Part shown: positions 36,357-43,915 of the stretch, piece by piece
How positions within the stretch are numbered: the first letter of the stretch is position 1
How the letters are laid out: the number at the start of each line of letters is the position of its first letter
Source: Arthrobacter sp. 260
Lineage (GTDB): Bacteria > Actinomycetota > Actinomycetes > Actinomycetales > Micrococcaceae
NCBI RefSeq assembly: GCF_013116745.1
Contig: NZ_JABFOE010000004.1
Coordinates: 184,950 to 248,949, forward strand
Direction of reading: 5' to 3'
Length of the DNA stretch: 64,000 bases
Position numbers and translations under genes: made by a program
The notes under the pieces: generated by a model
The model's database searches: none
The model's input: the letters and a program-made list of their open reading frames with translations, nothing else
What the model was told of the DNA's origin: nothing

Positions 36357-38015
36357 CTACCCACCTGTCTTCCAGGCGCCCTGGAAGACAGGTGCCGTCC
36401 CCGAGGTGAACTCCACCCGGGTATCCCGGTGCGCGCCGTAGACCTGGACCTCGTCCCACAACACCAGGGAGTAGGCCTTATCCACGACCAGTGCGTGTTG
36501 CTCCGCGGCTAATAGTTCATCACGCTCCGGACCGGGCGTGGCGGCGCGTTCGGCGGCGAAAATCTCATTGAGTTCGTCGTCGCTGGTATGGGTCATGGTG
36601 TTATTGGCTGGCTCGAAGATGGGGCCGAGGCCGCCGTAGATGAACTGGCGGGTGCCGAAAAACTCGACCGAGGGGTCCGGCATCGCTGTCGCCAGGAAGG
36701 TGTTGTCGCCGGCCCGGTTGATCAGCTTCACACCGATCTCCCGCCACTGCTGCTCGATCAGCTCGAACGCGGGTTTGATGACCACCGAATTGTTGGAGCT
36801 GGTGACGGTGACTTCCAACGCCACGCCGTCCTTCTCCCGAATGCCGTCCGCCCCGACTGTCCATCCGGCGTCGTCGAGCAGTTGCCTGGCCTTGTCAGGC
36901 TGGTATTCAAGTTCAGCGGACAGGTCGGTGAAGCCTGGTGCCTGGCGGTTCAGCACCGACGCAGCGAGATCATAGCTGTCGGACAGGACTGTCTCCTTGA
37001 GGGACTGCCGGTCGATGCCGATCTGCAGGGCGCGGCGGACGTTCACGTCGTCGAGCTTCCCGCTCCCGATCCGGACCGCCGCCATATTCACGGTCAGGTC
37101 CACCCCCTGCGCGGGGAGGACCTGGTTCCCTGATGCCGCGATGGTCCCCTCGTCCAGGGGCTGGAGGCCACGTGCCAGATCCACCTGCCCCGATTGGATC
37201 GCGCCCGCCCGGTGGGCGACCTCCGGCAGATACTTGATGACCACCTTGTCCAGGTAGGGGTCCCCCTGGTTCTCAGCCGATTCCGGAGCCCAGGCGTAGT
37301 CGGGACGCTTCGCCAGGACCACTTCCTCATCGGGCTGCTCCGATTCGAAGGTGAATGGTCCCGATCCGGAGATCTCGGCGATGGCTGATTGCCCGGCGGC
37401 GTCCAACTTCAGTGTTGCGGGGGAGACCAGCCCGGCAGTGACCGATGAGGTGGCGCGCAGGAAGTTGGCGTTGGGAGAGGTCAGGGTCACCCGGACCTGG
37501 TCTTCGCCGATCACCTCGGCCTTCTCGTAACCCGCGAAGTCCACGTTTGGCTGGATTTGGGCTGCTTCGATGCCCAGACCGAGGGCATCGAAGTTCAGCT
37601 TGACGGCTTCGGCGTCGAGCGGGCTGCCGTCGCTGAACGTGACACCGGGTCGAATGGTGAAGGTGAACTCGGTGGCGTCGTCGCTGCTGGAGAATTCGGA
37701 CGCGATCCAGGGGACCAGTTCGGATGTACCTGCATCGAAATAGGTCAGGCGGTCCAGCACGCTGTTGAGCACATTTGATTTCTCATAGAACCGGGCGGCC
37801 TGGGTCTGCCAGTTGTTGATCGGCGTCACCTCGGCGTAGACCAGGGTTCCTCCCTCAACGGGTTCGCCGGCCACAGGGTTCTGCCCGGTAGCTGGGCCAG
37901 CGGCTGAACCGCAGCCAGCCAGGGCCAGCGCTGCGATCCCCAGCAGTGCTGTCAGACGGAGCGAGTGACGCGCTGGGACACGTCGTGGTGGGGTTCTGTT
38001 GGGGCGGGAAGTCAT
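36357..38015 (-). CDS. ABC transporter substrate-binding lipoprotein (SBP family 5)
   Basis: 552 residues. A twin-Arg-rich n-region, hydrophobic core and lipobox LALAGC (Cys35) mark an exported lipoprotein. The body matches cluster C / SBP_bac_5 proteins, as in TFTIRPGVTFSDGSPLDAEAV and NVRRALQIGIDR. The ligand is probably not a simple peptide, because the operon encodes sulfur-type monooxygenases and is preceded by a SAM-I riboswitch. ATG 38015 is preferred over ATG 38033 because GAGAGGA lies 5 bases before it. That Shine-Dalgarno can pair with an upstream CCGATCCT, suggesting translation control. Confidence 0.93.
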   Translation of the reverse strand: MTSRPNRTPPRRVPARHSLRLTALLGIAALALAGCGSAAGPATGQNPVAGEPVEGGTLVYAEVTPINNWQTQAARFYEKSNVLNSVLDRLTYFDAGTSELVPWIASEFSSSDDATEFTFTIRPGVTFSDGSPLDAEAVKLNFDALGLGIEAAQIQPNVDFAGYEKAEVIGEDQVRVTLTSPNANFLRATSSVTAGLVSPATLKLDAAGQSAIAEISGSGPFTFESEQPDEEVVLAKRPDYAWAPESAENQGDPYLDKVVIKYLPEVAHRAGAIQSGQVDLARGLQPLDEGTIAASGNQVLPAQGVDLTVNMAAVRIGSGKLDDVNVRRALQIGIDRQSLKETVLSDSYDLAASVLNRQAPGFTDLSAELEYQPDKARQLLDDAGWTVGADGIREKDGVALEVTVTSSNNSVVIKPAFELIEQQWREIGVKLINRAGDNTFLATAMPDPSVEFFGTRQFIYGGLGPIFEPANNTMTHTSDDELNEIFAAERAATPGPERDELLAAEQHALVVDKAYSLVLWDEVQVYGAHRDTRVEFTSGTAPVFQGAWKTGG

Positions 38016-38016
38016 G

Positions 38017-38070
38017 CCGATCCTCTCAGTCATGATCGAGCTTCCCTATCCGCGCACGCTGAAGGATCGG
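38017..38070 (-). promoter_or_regulatory. Shine-Dalgarno-sequestering helix of the sulfur operon
   Basis: On the minus strand CCGATCCT (38070-38063) is exactly complementary to AGGATCGG (38024-38017), which contains the ribosome binding site just before ATG 38015. Pairing would hide the site. Acting as the expression platform of the riboswitch is inferred. Confidence 0.55.
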
Positions 38071-38114
38071 ACCCCAAAACGAGGGGGCGGAACCAACGGG
38101 GGATAAGGCTATCT

Positions 38115-38197
38115 CCATCGGTCCTGGCAGTAGCACCGGCCCCAAAGGGTGGTTGCTGCGGCTTCAACGAGCCAGGTCTCTCAGCCGCTCTGGATGG
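38115..38197 (-). ncRNA. SAM-I (S-box) riboswitch
   Basis: Read on the minus strand, the leader has a P1 helix CCATC (38197-38193) with GATGG (38119-38115). The conserved CAGAG follows, then P2 GCGGCU/AGCCGC with a kink-turn-like GCUGAGAGACCUGGC, the UUGAAGCCGCAGCAACC block, a short P3 and GGUGCUACUGCCAGGA. These match the S-box core (GAUGAA..GGCAACC and GGUGCUAA) with few changes. SAM-I aptamers bind S-adenosylmethionine and switch sulfur genes off when sulfur is plentiful. The first gene starts 100 bases downstream. Confidence 0.85.
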
Positions 38198-38334
38198 TTG
38201 TTCAGTCCCGGGGAGCGATACCCGAAAAGGACTATGGTGATCTAATCGCACAATGATTGGCCGATCAAGAACACCCTCGATCCGGACGACTTCCAACGAA
38301 ACATTCGTCTCTGGAGATTGCAGGGAATGGGATG

Positions 38335-38340
38335 TACAGT
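38335..38340 (+). promoter_or_regulatory. -10 box of the PCD-VOC tandem gene (leaderless)
   Basis: TACAGT ends 7 bases before ATG 38348. TGGAGA at 38312-38317 with a 17-base spacer is a fair -35. Confidence 0.45.
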
Positions 38341-38347
38341 GCCGGGT

Positions 38348-39517
38348 ATGACTGGGATCGGGACGGATTGGCGTGCGGTCGACGGCGCCTTAACGGCATG
38401 GTTCGACGCGCCATCGCTGAGCGAGGGTGCAGCGCTGGCGGGGCGCATCATGGAGCTCTCACCCGGTCAAGTGGTGGACGTCCGCGCGACAGGCGTGCGG
38501 GTCCGCGCGGATTCGGCAGACCACACCGGGGCGGTGTCGGCCGCGGCGCGTGACCTCGGGTTGGCCGCGAACACTGCAGGGCTGCAGCACGTGAATGTCG
38601 TGTTTGAATCAACGAACCCGCCGGCGCTCCGGACCTTCTGGCAGCGTGCGTTCGCCTACGTGCCCGCAGCGGACGGCGGTCTGGCTGATCCGCTAAAGCG
38701 CGATCCGGCACTGCGGATCCAGTCCACGGCCGAGGTCCGGCCCCTGAGAAACCGCATCCACCTCGACGTCGTACGGCCTGCCGAAGCGGTCGGACAGGCC
38801 GGTCTCGGCGAAGCCTCAGGACCGTACGGGGTCTGTTACGCCGATCCCGACGGCAACGAGGTTGATCTGGTACCCGGCGGAGCGCTGGGTGAGGGGAGTG
38901 GGACCGCCGACTGGCTAGCGGTGTTCAGCGCTATGGCGTGCTACCGGACCACCTCACCACCACAGCAGCGCGACCTGGCCGCTGCAGCAGCGTCGCTGGC
39001 CGACGCCGCAGGCTTTCCCCTGGTGATCGACCTGCGACCCGGGCTGGTGATCCTGGACAGCGGCAAGGACCAGTGGGAAGACAACCCCGACGGCGTGGAC
39101 TTCACTGACCTCGCCGTGAAACTCCAGGGCGCCGCACGCCGGCTCGGGGCAACTGCTGATCCGGCGCTGCCACGCTTTGCCCAACTGTTCCTCGACGCCG
39201 CCGATCTACCTCTGGTGCAGGCATTCTGGATCGCCGCGCTCGGATACGTCGCGGACCCGCGGGACGGGGTCAGCGACATTGTCGATCCTTTGCGTCTGAA
39301 TCCGGTTCTGGTGTTTCAGGAACTTGACGCGACGGACGCTGATCGACGCCGCCAGCGGAACCGAATCCATGTTGAGCTTGTCGTGCCGTCGGATGCCGTT
39401 CAACCGCGACTCGCTGCGTGCCTCGCCGCGGGTGGCAGGCTCCTTGAGGAATCTGCTGGGCGCTGGCGCGTGGCCGATCCCGAGGGTAACGAACTGGCCA
39501 TCGTCAGCGGATCCTAA
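38348..39517 (+). CDS. Tandem degenerate-PCD/VOC protein
   Basis: 389 residues made of two copies of the same two-domain unit. Each unit has a pterin-4a-carbinolamine dehydratase (PCD)-like domain followed by a VOC (glyoxalase_6-like) domain: about residues 1-80 plus 81-190, and about 195-270 plus 275-389. The shared landmarks are LRTFWQRAFAYV / VQAFWIAALGYV and RNRIHLDVV / RNRIHVELV, and each VOC domain ends in ADPDGNEVDL or ADPEGNELAI. Both PCD-like domains have lost the catalytic HHP, so dehydratase activity is unlikely. ATG 38348 or ATG 38327 may start it. A related single unit is broken at 42.4 kb. Confidence 0.8.
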   Translation: MTGIGTDWRAVDGALTAWFDAPSLSEGAALAGRIMELSPGQVVDVRATGVRVRADSADHTGAVSAAARDLGLAANTAGLQHVNVVFESTNPPALRTFWQRAFAYVPAADGGLADPLKRDPALRIQSTAEVRPLRNRIHLDVVRPAEAVGQAGLGEASGPYGVCYADPDGNEVDLVPGGALGEGSGTADWLAVFSAMACYRTTSPPQQRDLAAAAASLADAAGFPLVIDLRPGLVILDSGKDQWEDNPDGVDFTDLAVKLQGAARRLGATADPALPRFAQLFLDAADLPLVQAFWIAALGYVADPRDGVSDIVDPLRLNPVLVFQELDATDADRRRQRNRIHVELVVPSDAVQPRLAACLAAGGRLLEESAGRWRVADPEGNELAIVSGS

Positions 39518-39720
39518 CAAGCCCGTCCTGCCCCTTCCGCCGCGTTTGATAAAGCGCCGATAATCTACATTATGTCAACTAATGAATGGATTCCCTACTC
39601 CGCTGCCAAGCGACTCGACTGTCCCCCACGAATTTCAGGAGCCGGTTTTCGTTGTTTGGCAGACCACTTCGCAACTGGCAAAGCTGGATTCGGGTCAGCG
39701 CCTGGGCGTCGACCAGGTGA

Positions 39721-40884
39721 TCAGCGGACTGCCTGGTGCGTTCGGCGTCGGCGGTCCACGGCGTCGGAAACTGCCACGCCGATGAGAGGAAGAACCGCCC
39801 CCATCGCGGCAATGAAGGCGGGAAGGAGGAAGCTCACCGTTGCCAGCAGCACCAGGGCTCCGATTCCTGCGAGATCAGATGGGGTGCGTCGGTTCAGTAC
39901 CTGTCGGATGAGAAAGCCCCGGGCGGCAAGGAAAAGGGCCGGCCCACTATAGAGAAGAAGAACAGTTGATAGATCGGGTCGGATTGCCGGATCGTTGATT
40001 ACAAGCTGATCACCCACCGCCACCAGGATCAAGCCTGCCAATAACAAGACCAAGGTGTTACCAGCCAAAATACCGGGCCGGAATTGATCATCGACGGACT
40101 TGAGCCTGTCCAGAATGTCCTGTTCGAGGCCATGAAAATAGCACCACCAAATAGCGACGCTTCCGGCCAAACTTATGGTCCCCGTCAGAAATATGAAGGG
40201 ATCCTGCAGGTTGCCTGCAATTGCCAGGCCGGTTGAAAGGATCGTCTCGCCGAGCGCGATCAGGTAGAACAACCCGAACCGCTCGAAGATCCTCTCCCCC
40301 GGCAGCGGAACACTGCTTCCTTCGGTCTTTCGCCCAGGCAACCGGTGCGCAAGCATATGGCCGCCAAGATCGATTGCGGCAGCTAAACCCCAGAACATCA
40401 AACGCAGCTCCGGACCGAAGAAGACGCCGGCAATCCAAAACGGCGTGCTCATCCACCCCCAGATCAGAGTGCGCACGAAATGGCTGTGAGTGGTTCGGTC
40501 AAGTCCGGCAGTGAGCATCCAGACACCCCGGCCCAGCTGGACCAGGAGATAGCTCCCAGCAAAGAGCCAGCCGAACGCGCCAAACGCTGATCCGATTGAG
40601 GCGTTCATAAACAGCGTGACAAGCATGACGACCAGGAGCATCCATTGCACCTCAAGCCGCGAAGTGTCCAGTAACGTCGCGGACCAGGTCGTGTACACCC
40701 ACACCTTGTAGACCGCAAGCAGAAGCACAAATGTCTCGCCTGCCCCCACCCAGGAAGGATGCTCCAGCAAATGATGCGATAGCTGCCACAACGCGAGGAC
40801 AAAGACCAGATCGAAGAATAGCTCAAGGCGGGTGACCCCGTCTCCGGAAGTCGCGGAGCGCATCAGCGACCTGGCACGGATCAT
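39721..40884 (-). CDS. Low-temperature-requirement A (LtrA) family membrane protein
   Basis: A 387-residue polytopic protein with about ten membrane helices. TRLELFFDLVFVLALWQLSHHL is the LtrA family opening motif, and the central HGLE region (ERFGLFYLIALGETILSTG) is also conserved. LtrA was named from a Listeria cold-growth mutant; the molecular role is unknown. GGAGG lies 6 bases before ATG 40884. The last 60 bases lie beside a 200-base gap (39518-39720) in which I see no supported gene. Confidence 0.88.
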   Translation of the reverse strand: MIRARSLMRSATSGDGVTRLELFFDLVFVLALWQLSHHLLEHPSWVGAGETFVLLLAVYKVWVYTTWSATLLDTSRLEVQWMLLVVMLVTLFMNASIGSAFGAFGWLFAGSYLLVQLGRGVWMLTAGLDRTTHSHFVRTLIWGWMSTPFWIAGVFFGPELRLMFWGLAAAIDLGGHMLAHRLPGRKTEGSSVPLPGERIFERFGLFYLIALGETILSTGLAIAGNLQDPFIFLTGTISLAGSVAIWWCYFHGLEQDILDRLKSVDDQFRPGILAGNTLVLLLAGLILVAVGDQLVINDPAIRPDLSTVLLLYSGPALFLAARGFLIRQVLNRRTPSDLAGIGALVLLATVSFLLPAFIAAMGAVLPLIGVAVSDAVDRRRRTHQAVR

Positions 40885-41051
40885 CGGTATCCTCCATTGG
40901 CCAGGAGCTGACAGATGCCCCTCCTGTTGTCGACAAGACTGACGACGGTCAGCAGAGAAGTCAAGGGAGCACTCGCCAGCGTGACGTCGGCGAGACTACA
41001 GCAGTTCGCTAGCCCTGGCCCGATGAGCCCGAACCGCCGGATCCAGCCGGT

Positions 41052-41606
41052 GTGGAAAGATTTCGGTGGTTTGAATCGTGGGAACAGGTTGTCCGTGTGC
41101 TGATCATCGGATCGGTGTCCTACGCCGCACTGGTCCTGGTGTTGCGGGCCTCGGGCAAACGCACGCTCGGCCAGCTCAACGCCTTCGATTTCATCGTCAC
41201 GGTGGCCCTCGGATCCACCCTGGCGACAATCCTGCTCAGCGCCGATGTCACCTTTGCCCAGGGATTCACCGCCCTGGCGTTGCTCGCATCCCTCCAGTTC
41301 ATTGTCGCCTGGCTTTCGGCACGGTGGCCATGGGTCCGCTCACTCGTTACTGCGAGGCCGGTTGCCCTGGTCATTGACGGGGAGCTCCAAGGCAGCCAGC
41401 TCCGACGGAACCGTCTGACCGAATCCGAGGTGCTGCAGGCGATTCGCAGTACCGGTTCCGGCGCAGTATCGGACATCGCAGCAGTGGTTCTGGAAACCAA
41501 CGGCACCCTCAGCGTCATTCCGCGCAGCGCTCTGGGGGGCGGATCCGCGCTGTCCGGGGTAGAGAACTGGAGCGACAGTCCCCTGCCCACGAACGGCACC
41601 CCGTGA
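41052..41606 (+). CDS. DUF421 (YetF-like) membrane protein
   Basis: 184 residues. Three N-terminal membrane helices (about 14-95) lead into the DUF421 soluble domain with the KRTLGQLNAFDFIVTVALGS motif and the later RRNRLTESEVLQAIRS block. YetF-type proteins are widespread with no established biochemical activity. It starts at GTG 41052 without a clear Shine-Dalgarno and overlaps the channel-like gene by four bases (GTGA), so the two are co-expressed. Confidence 0.88.
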   Translation: MERFRWFESWEQVVRVLIIGSVSYAALVLVLRASGKRTLGQLNAFDFIVTVALGSTLATILLSADVTFAQGFTALALLASLQFIVAWLSARWPWVRSLVTARPVALVIDGELQGSQLRRNRLTESEVLQAIRSTGSGAVSDIAAVVLETNGTLSVIPRSALGGGSALSGVENWSDSPLPTNGTP

Positions 41607-42343
41607 CGGCTCCGGCTGGCCCCAAATCGCCGCCGCAGCTGACCGACCGGCTGCGCTCTGCTGAGGAATTCGCGCGCAGGCTCGACAAACCGATGGGGAT
41701 TCTCGGCATCATCTTTTTGTTCATCGTGCTGGGCCAGGTTCTGGCGGAAGACCCGACCCTGGTCCTCGCCTTCGGCGTTGTCGGCTGGGTCTTCTGGGCA
41801 ATCTTCGTAGGCGAGTTCCTGTTGCGCGCCTATATCGGCAGTTTCAGCGGCGCGTTCTGGCGAAAGAACTGGTGGCAGCTGATCTTCCTGCTGGTTCCTT
41901 TCCTGCGATTCTTTCGGGCCCTGCAGGCGTTCCGGTTGATCAGGGTCGCCCGGTTTGCCCGGTTCGGCGGCATCCTTTCAGCTGGCATCAGGGGGTCGCG
42001 CTCGGCCGGCAGGCTGCTTTCCAGCAGGATTGGGTGGCTCGCGGCCGTGACCGCCGTCGTCATCCTCGCTGCCAGTCAACTGCTCTACGCCACGGGGTCC
42101 CACGAGTCCTACACCGAGGCCCTCTTCGAGGCCTCGATGGCCACCATCACCGGAACCGGAATCACCCCCACCGACCACTTTGCCCGGATCCTCCAGGTGC
42201 TGCTCGCCATCTACTCGGTAGCAGTGTTCGCCACCCTGGCTGGCTCCCTGGGCGCCTTCTTCCTGAGGGACCAGTCGCCAGTAGTCGACGGTACCGGCGC
42301 CACTCCCCCGGCCGACCAGCCTGGGATCGCTGTGGACCGCTAA
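41603..42343 (+). CDS. Voltage-gated-channel-like protein with atypical selectivity filter
   Basis: 246 residues laid out as a six-helix voltage-gated channel monomer: S1 about 31-48, S2 about 54-78 with an acidic E71, S3 about 90-100. The S4 has Arg at 102, 105, 111, 114, 117 and 120 (every third residue, Gln at 108). S5 is about 144-162, followed by a pore loop and S6 about 195-220. The filter reads TITGTGI (181-187) where potassium channels have T-x-G-Y-G. The S4 is thus intact while the Tyr/Phe of the filter is Thr. Ion selectivity is uncertain. GTG 41603 overlaps the DUF421 stop. Confidence 0.8.
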   Translation: MTAPAGPKSPPQLTDRLRSAEEFARRLDKPMGILGIIFLFIVLGQVLAEDPTLVLAFGVVGWVFWAIFVGEFLLRAYIGSFSGAFWRKNWWQLIFLLVPFLRFFRALQAFRLIRVARFARFGGILSAGIRGSRSAGRLLSSRIGWLAAVTAVVILAASQLLYATGSHESYTEALFEASMATITGTGITPTDHFARILQVLLAIYSVAVFATLAGSLGAFFLRDQSPVVDGTGATPPADQPGIAVDR

Positions 42344-42404
42344 CACCCACCCTTGGCTGCCTCGCCCCCGGTCCTTCCCGAGCAGGCCACCCGCCGACAT
42401 ACTG

Positions 42405-43057
42405 GTGGCACGGACTCACTCACCATCGACCAGCTCCTCGAAGCAGACCTCGCCGACTTGCGGAAACTGGCCTAGGCTATCCATGCCAGATTTGGCATTC
42501 CCGACTACGCCACCGGTGCCGCCATTGTTGCCGCCATCGCTGAAGCCGCTGCAGCGAAAAACCACCACCCGTCCATCACCCTGACCACGTCGTATGTCGA
42601 CCTTTCCCTGATCAGCCACGACGTCGGCGGGGTGACTCAGCGTGATGTGGACCTGGCGCGGGCGGTCAGCGACATTGCGCGGGAGATGGGCTTGCCACCT
42701 AGTCCCGAAGCGTTGGGTGGACTGGAGCTCTCCCTGGATACCGCCAACCTCGCCGCCGTGGGACCCTTCTGGGCGGCCCTCCTCACGGGCAACGCTGACG
42801 CGCAGGAGGGTGACGACATCGTTGACCCCAATGGCCGGATGCCGGTCCTCTGGTTCCAGTCCACCGACCCGCACGACACTCCACGGCAGCGCTTCCACGT
42901 TGATCTGTGGGTCCCCCACGACGTGGCCGAGCAGCGCATCGCCGCTGCCGTTGCTGCGGGTGGACGCGTGGTCGACGACGAACAGGCGCCCGCCTTCGTC
43001 GTCCTGGCCGATCCTGAGGGCAACAAAGCCTGCGTGTGTACCTGCCTGAACCGGTGA
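42405..43057 (+). pseudogene. Broken PCD-VOC fusion gene (4a-hydroxytetrahydrobiopterin dehydratase-like)
   Basis: In the frame of base 42422 the sequence reads T-I-D-Q-L-L-E-A-D-L-A-D-L-R-K-L-A, then TAG at 42473-42475. It then continues A-I-H-A-R-F-G-I-P-D-Y-A-T-G through KNHHPSI (PCD catalytic His pair) and SHDVGGVTQRD into a VOC domain ending at 43057. The uninterrupted homologous order on both sides of the stop indicates a nonsense change. The best start, GTG 42405, is one frame off, so a small frameshift near the 5' end is also possible. A shortened product from GTG 42632 would lose most of the PCD domain. Confidence 0.7.
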
Positions 43058-43111
43058 CCTGCACGTGATGGGCGCCAACCGCCGCCCGCCTGCTCGGGCA
43101 GTGGCAGCTGC

Positions 43112-43141
43112 TTGCCGATAAGCGCCGGTTCGGACTAGGGT
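43112..43141 (+). promoter_or_regulatory. Promoter of the alpha/beta hydrolase gene (leaderless)
   Basis: TTGCCG (43112-43117), an 18-base spacer and TAGGGT (43136-43141), which ends 6 bases before ATG 43148. Confidence 0.5.
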
Positions 43142-43147
43142 CCGGGC

Positions 43148-43852
43148 ATGGACATCATTCTGGTACCCGGATTCTGGCTGGATGCATCGTCGTGGGATGA
43201 GGTGACTCCGCCGCTCGTGGCGGCTGGACACCAGGTTCATCCCCTTACCCTGCCCGGGCTTGAGGCGAAGGACGCACCCCGGTCCGGGGTCGGACTTCGC
43301 CAGCACATCGACGCGGTGGTGAAGGCAATCGATGACGTCGGCGGGCCGGTGGTACTGGTGGGTCATTCCGGCGGCGGAGCCATCATCTACGGCGCGCTCG
43401 ATCAGCGCCCCGATAGGGTGCTGCGGGCGATTTACGTTGACAGCGGTCCCCTCGGTGACGGCGGAAACATCAACGACGAACTGCCATCCGACGGCGACGA
43501 CATTCCGCTCCCCGCCTGGAAGGTCTTCGAGGAGGATGACCTCATCGATCTGGACGATGGACTGCGCGCAGCGTTCATCGCCCGTGCCATCCCGCAGCCG
43601 AAGGGCGTCGCCACCGACCGCCAGGTACTGCACGACGAACGCCGCCTCACTGTTCCCACGACCGTGATCTGCTGCGAATTCACCTCGGAGCAGCTCAAAC
43701 GATGGATGGCTGCCGGGGATCCGTTCGTCGCCGAACTGGCCCGTGTCCAGGATGTCGACTACGTCGACCTGCCCACCGGACACTGGCCCCAGTTCACCCG
43801 TCCCGCGGATCTCGGCACAGTGCTTCTCGCCGCCGTCGACAGGACGTCCTGA
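43148..43852 (+). CDS. Alpha/beta hydrolase
   Basis: A 234-residue single-domain alpha/beta hydrolase. LVPGFWLDASSW is the oxyanion region, GHSGGG holds the nucleophilic Ser (about residue 80), and PTGHWPQF near the C-terminus supplies the catalytic His. The family resembles small esterases or salicylate-esterase-like EstA proteins, and no substrate can be inferred. No operon partner: the next gene is convergent, ending 64 bases away. Confidence 0.85.
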   Translation: MDIILVPGFWLDASSWDEVTPPLVAAGHQVHPLTLPGLEAKDAPRSGVGLRQHIDAVVKAIDDVGGPVVLVGHSGGGAIIYGALDQRPDRVLRAIYVDSGPLGDGGNINDELPSDGDDIPLPAWKVFEEDDLIDLDDGLRAAFIARAIPQPKGVATDRQVLHDERRLTVPTTVICCEFTSEQLKRWMAAGDPFVAELARVQDVDYVDLPTGHWPQFTRPADLGTVLLAAVDRTS

Positions 43853-43915
43853 GCTGACCAAAGAACTGGAATTACCCAGTGCTGCGAGCAGACTGTCCAT
43901 CCCGGCCCAACAGGG

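Larger units (their letters stand above)
38016..38326. other. Divergent regulatory region with riboswitch
   Basis: No gene is present. The left part is the leader of the minus-strand sulfur operon with a SAM-I aptamer at 38115-38197 and the sequestering strand at 38063-38070. The right part carries the promoter-like sequence of the plus-strand PCD-VOC gene. The operon's own promoter should lie at about 38215-38265, but I see no confident -35/-10 pair. Confidence 0.7.

Noticed and set aside
39572..39952. A possible small plus-strand gene beginning ATGTCAACTAATG after LtrA
   Set aside because: Most of it is antisense to the LtrA 3' end, it has no Shine-Dalgarno or family similarity, and the initial 150 bases alone are too short to judge.
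40885..41051. Small palindromes TTGTCGACAA, CTGAC-GACG-GTCAG and CTCGCC...GGCGAG upstream of the DUF421 gene
   Set aside because: They are short and unrelated to one another; each is expected by chance in GC-rich DNA.
42416..43900. A 494-codon minus-strand open frame across the PCD-VOC pseudogene and the alpha/beta hydrolase
   Set aside because: No family sequence is present, and the plus-strand frames hold clear PCD, VOC and hydrolase motifs.
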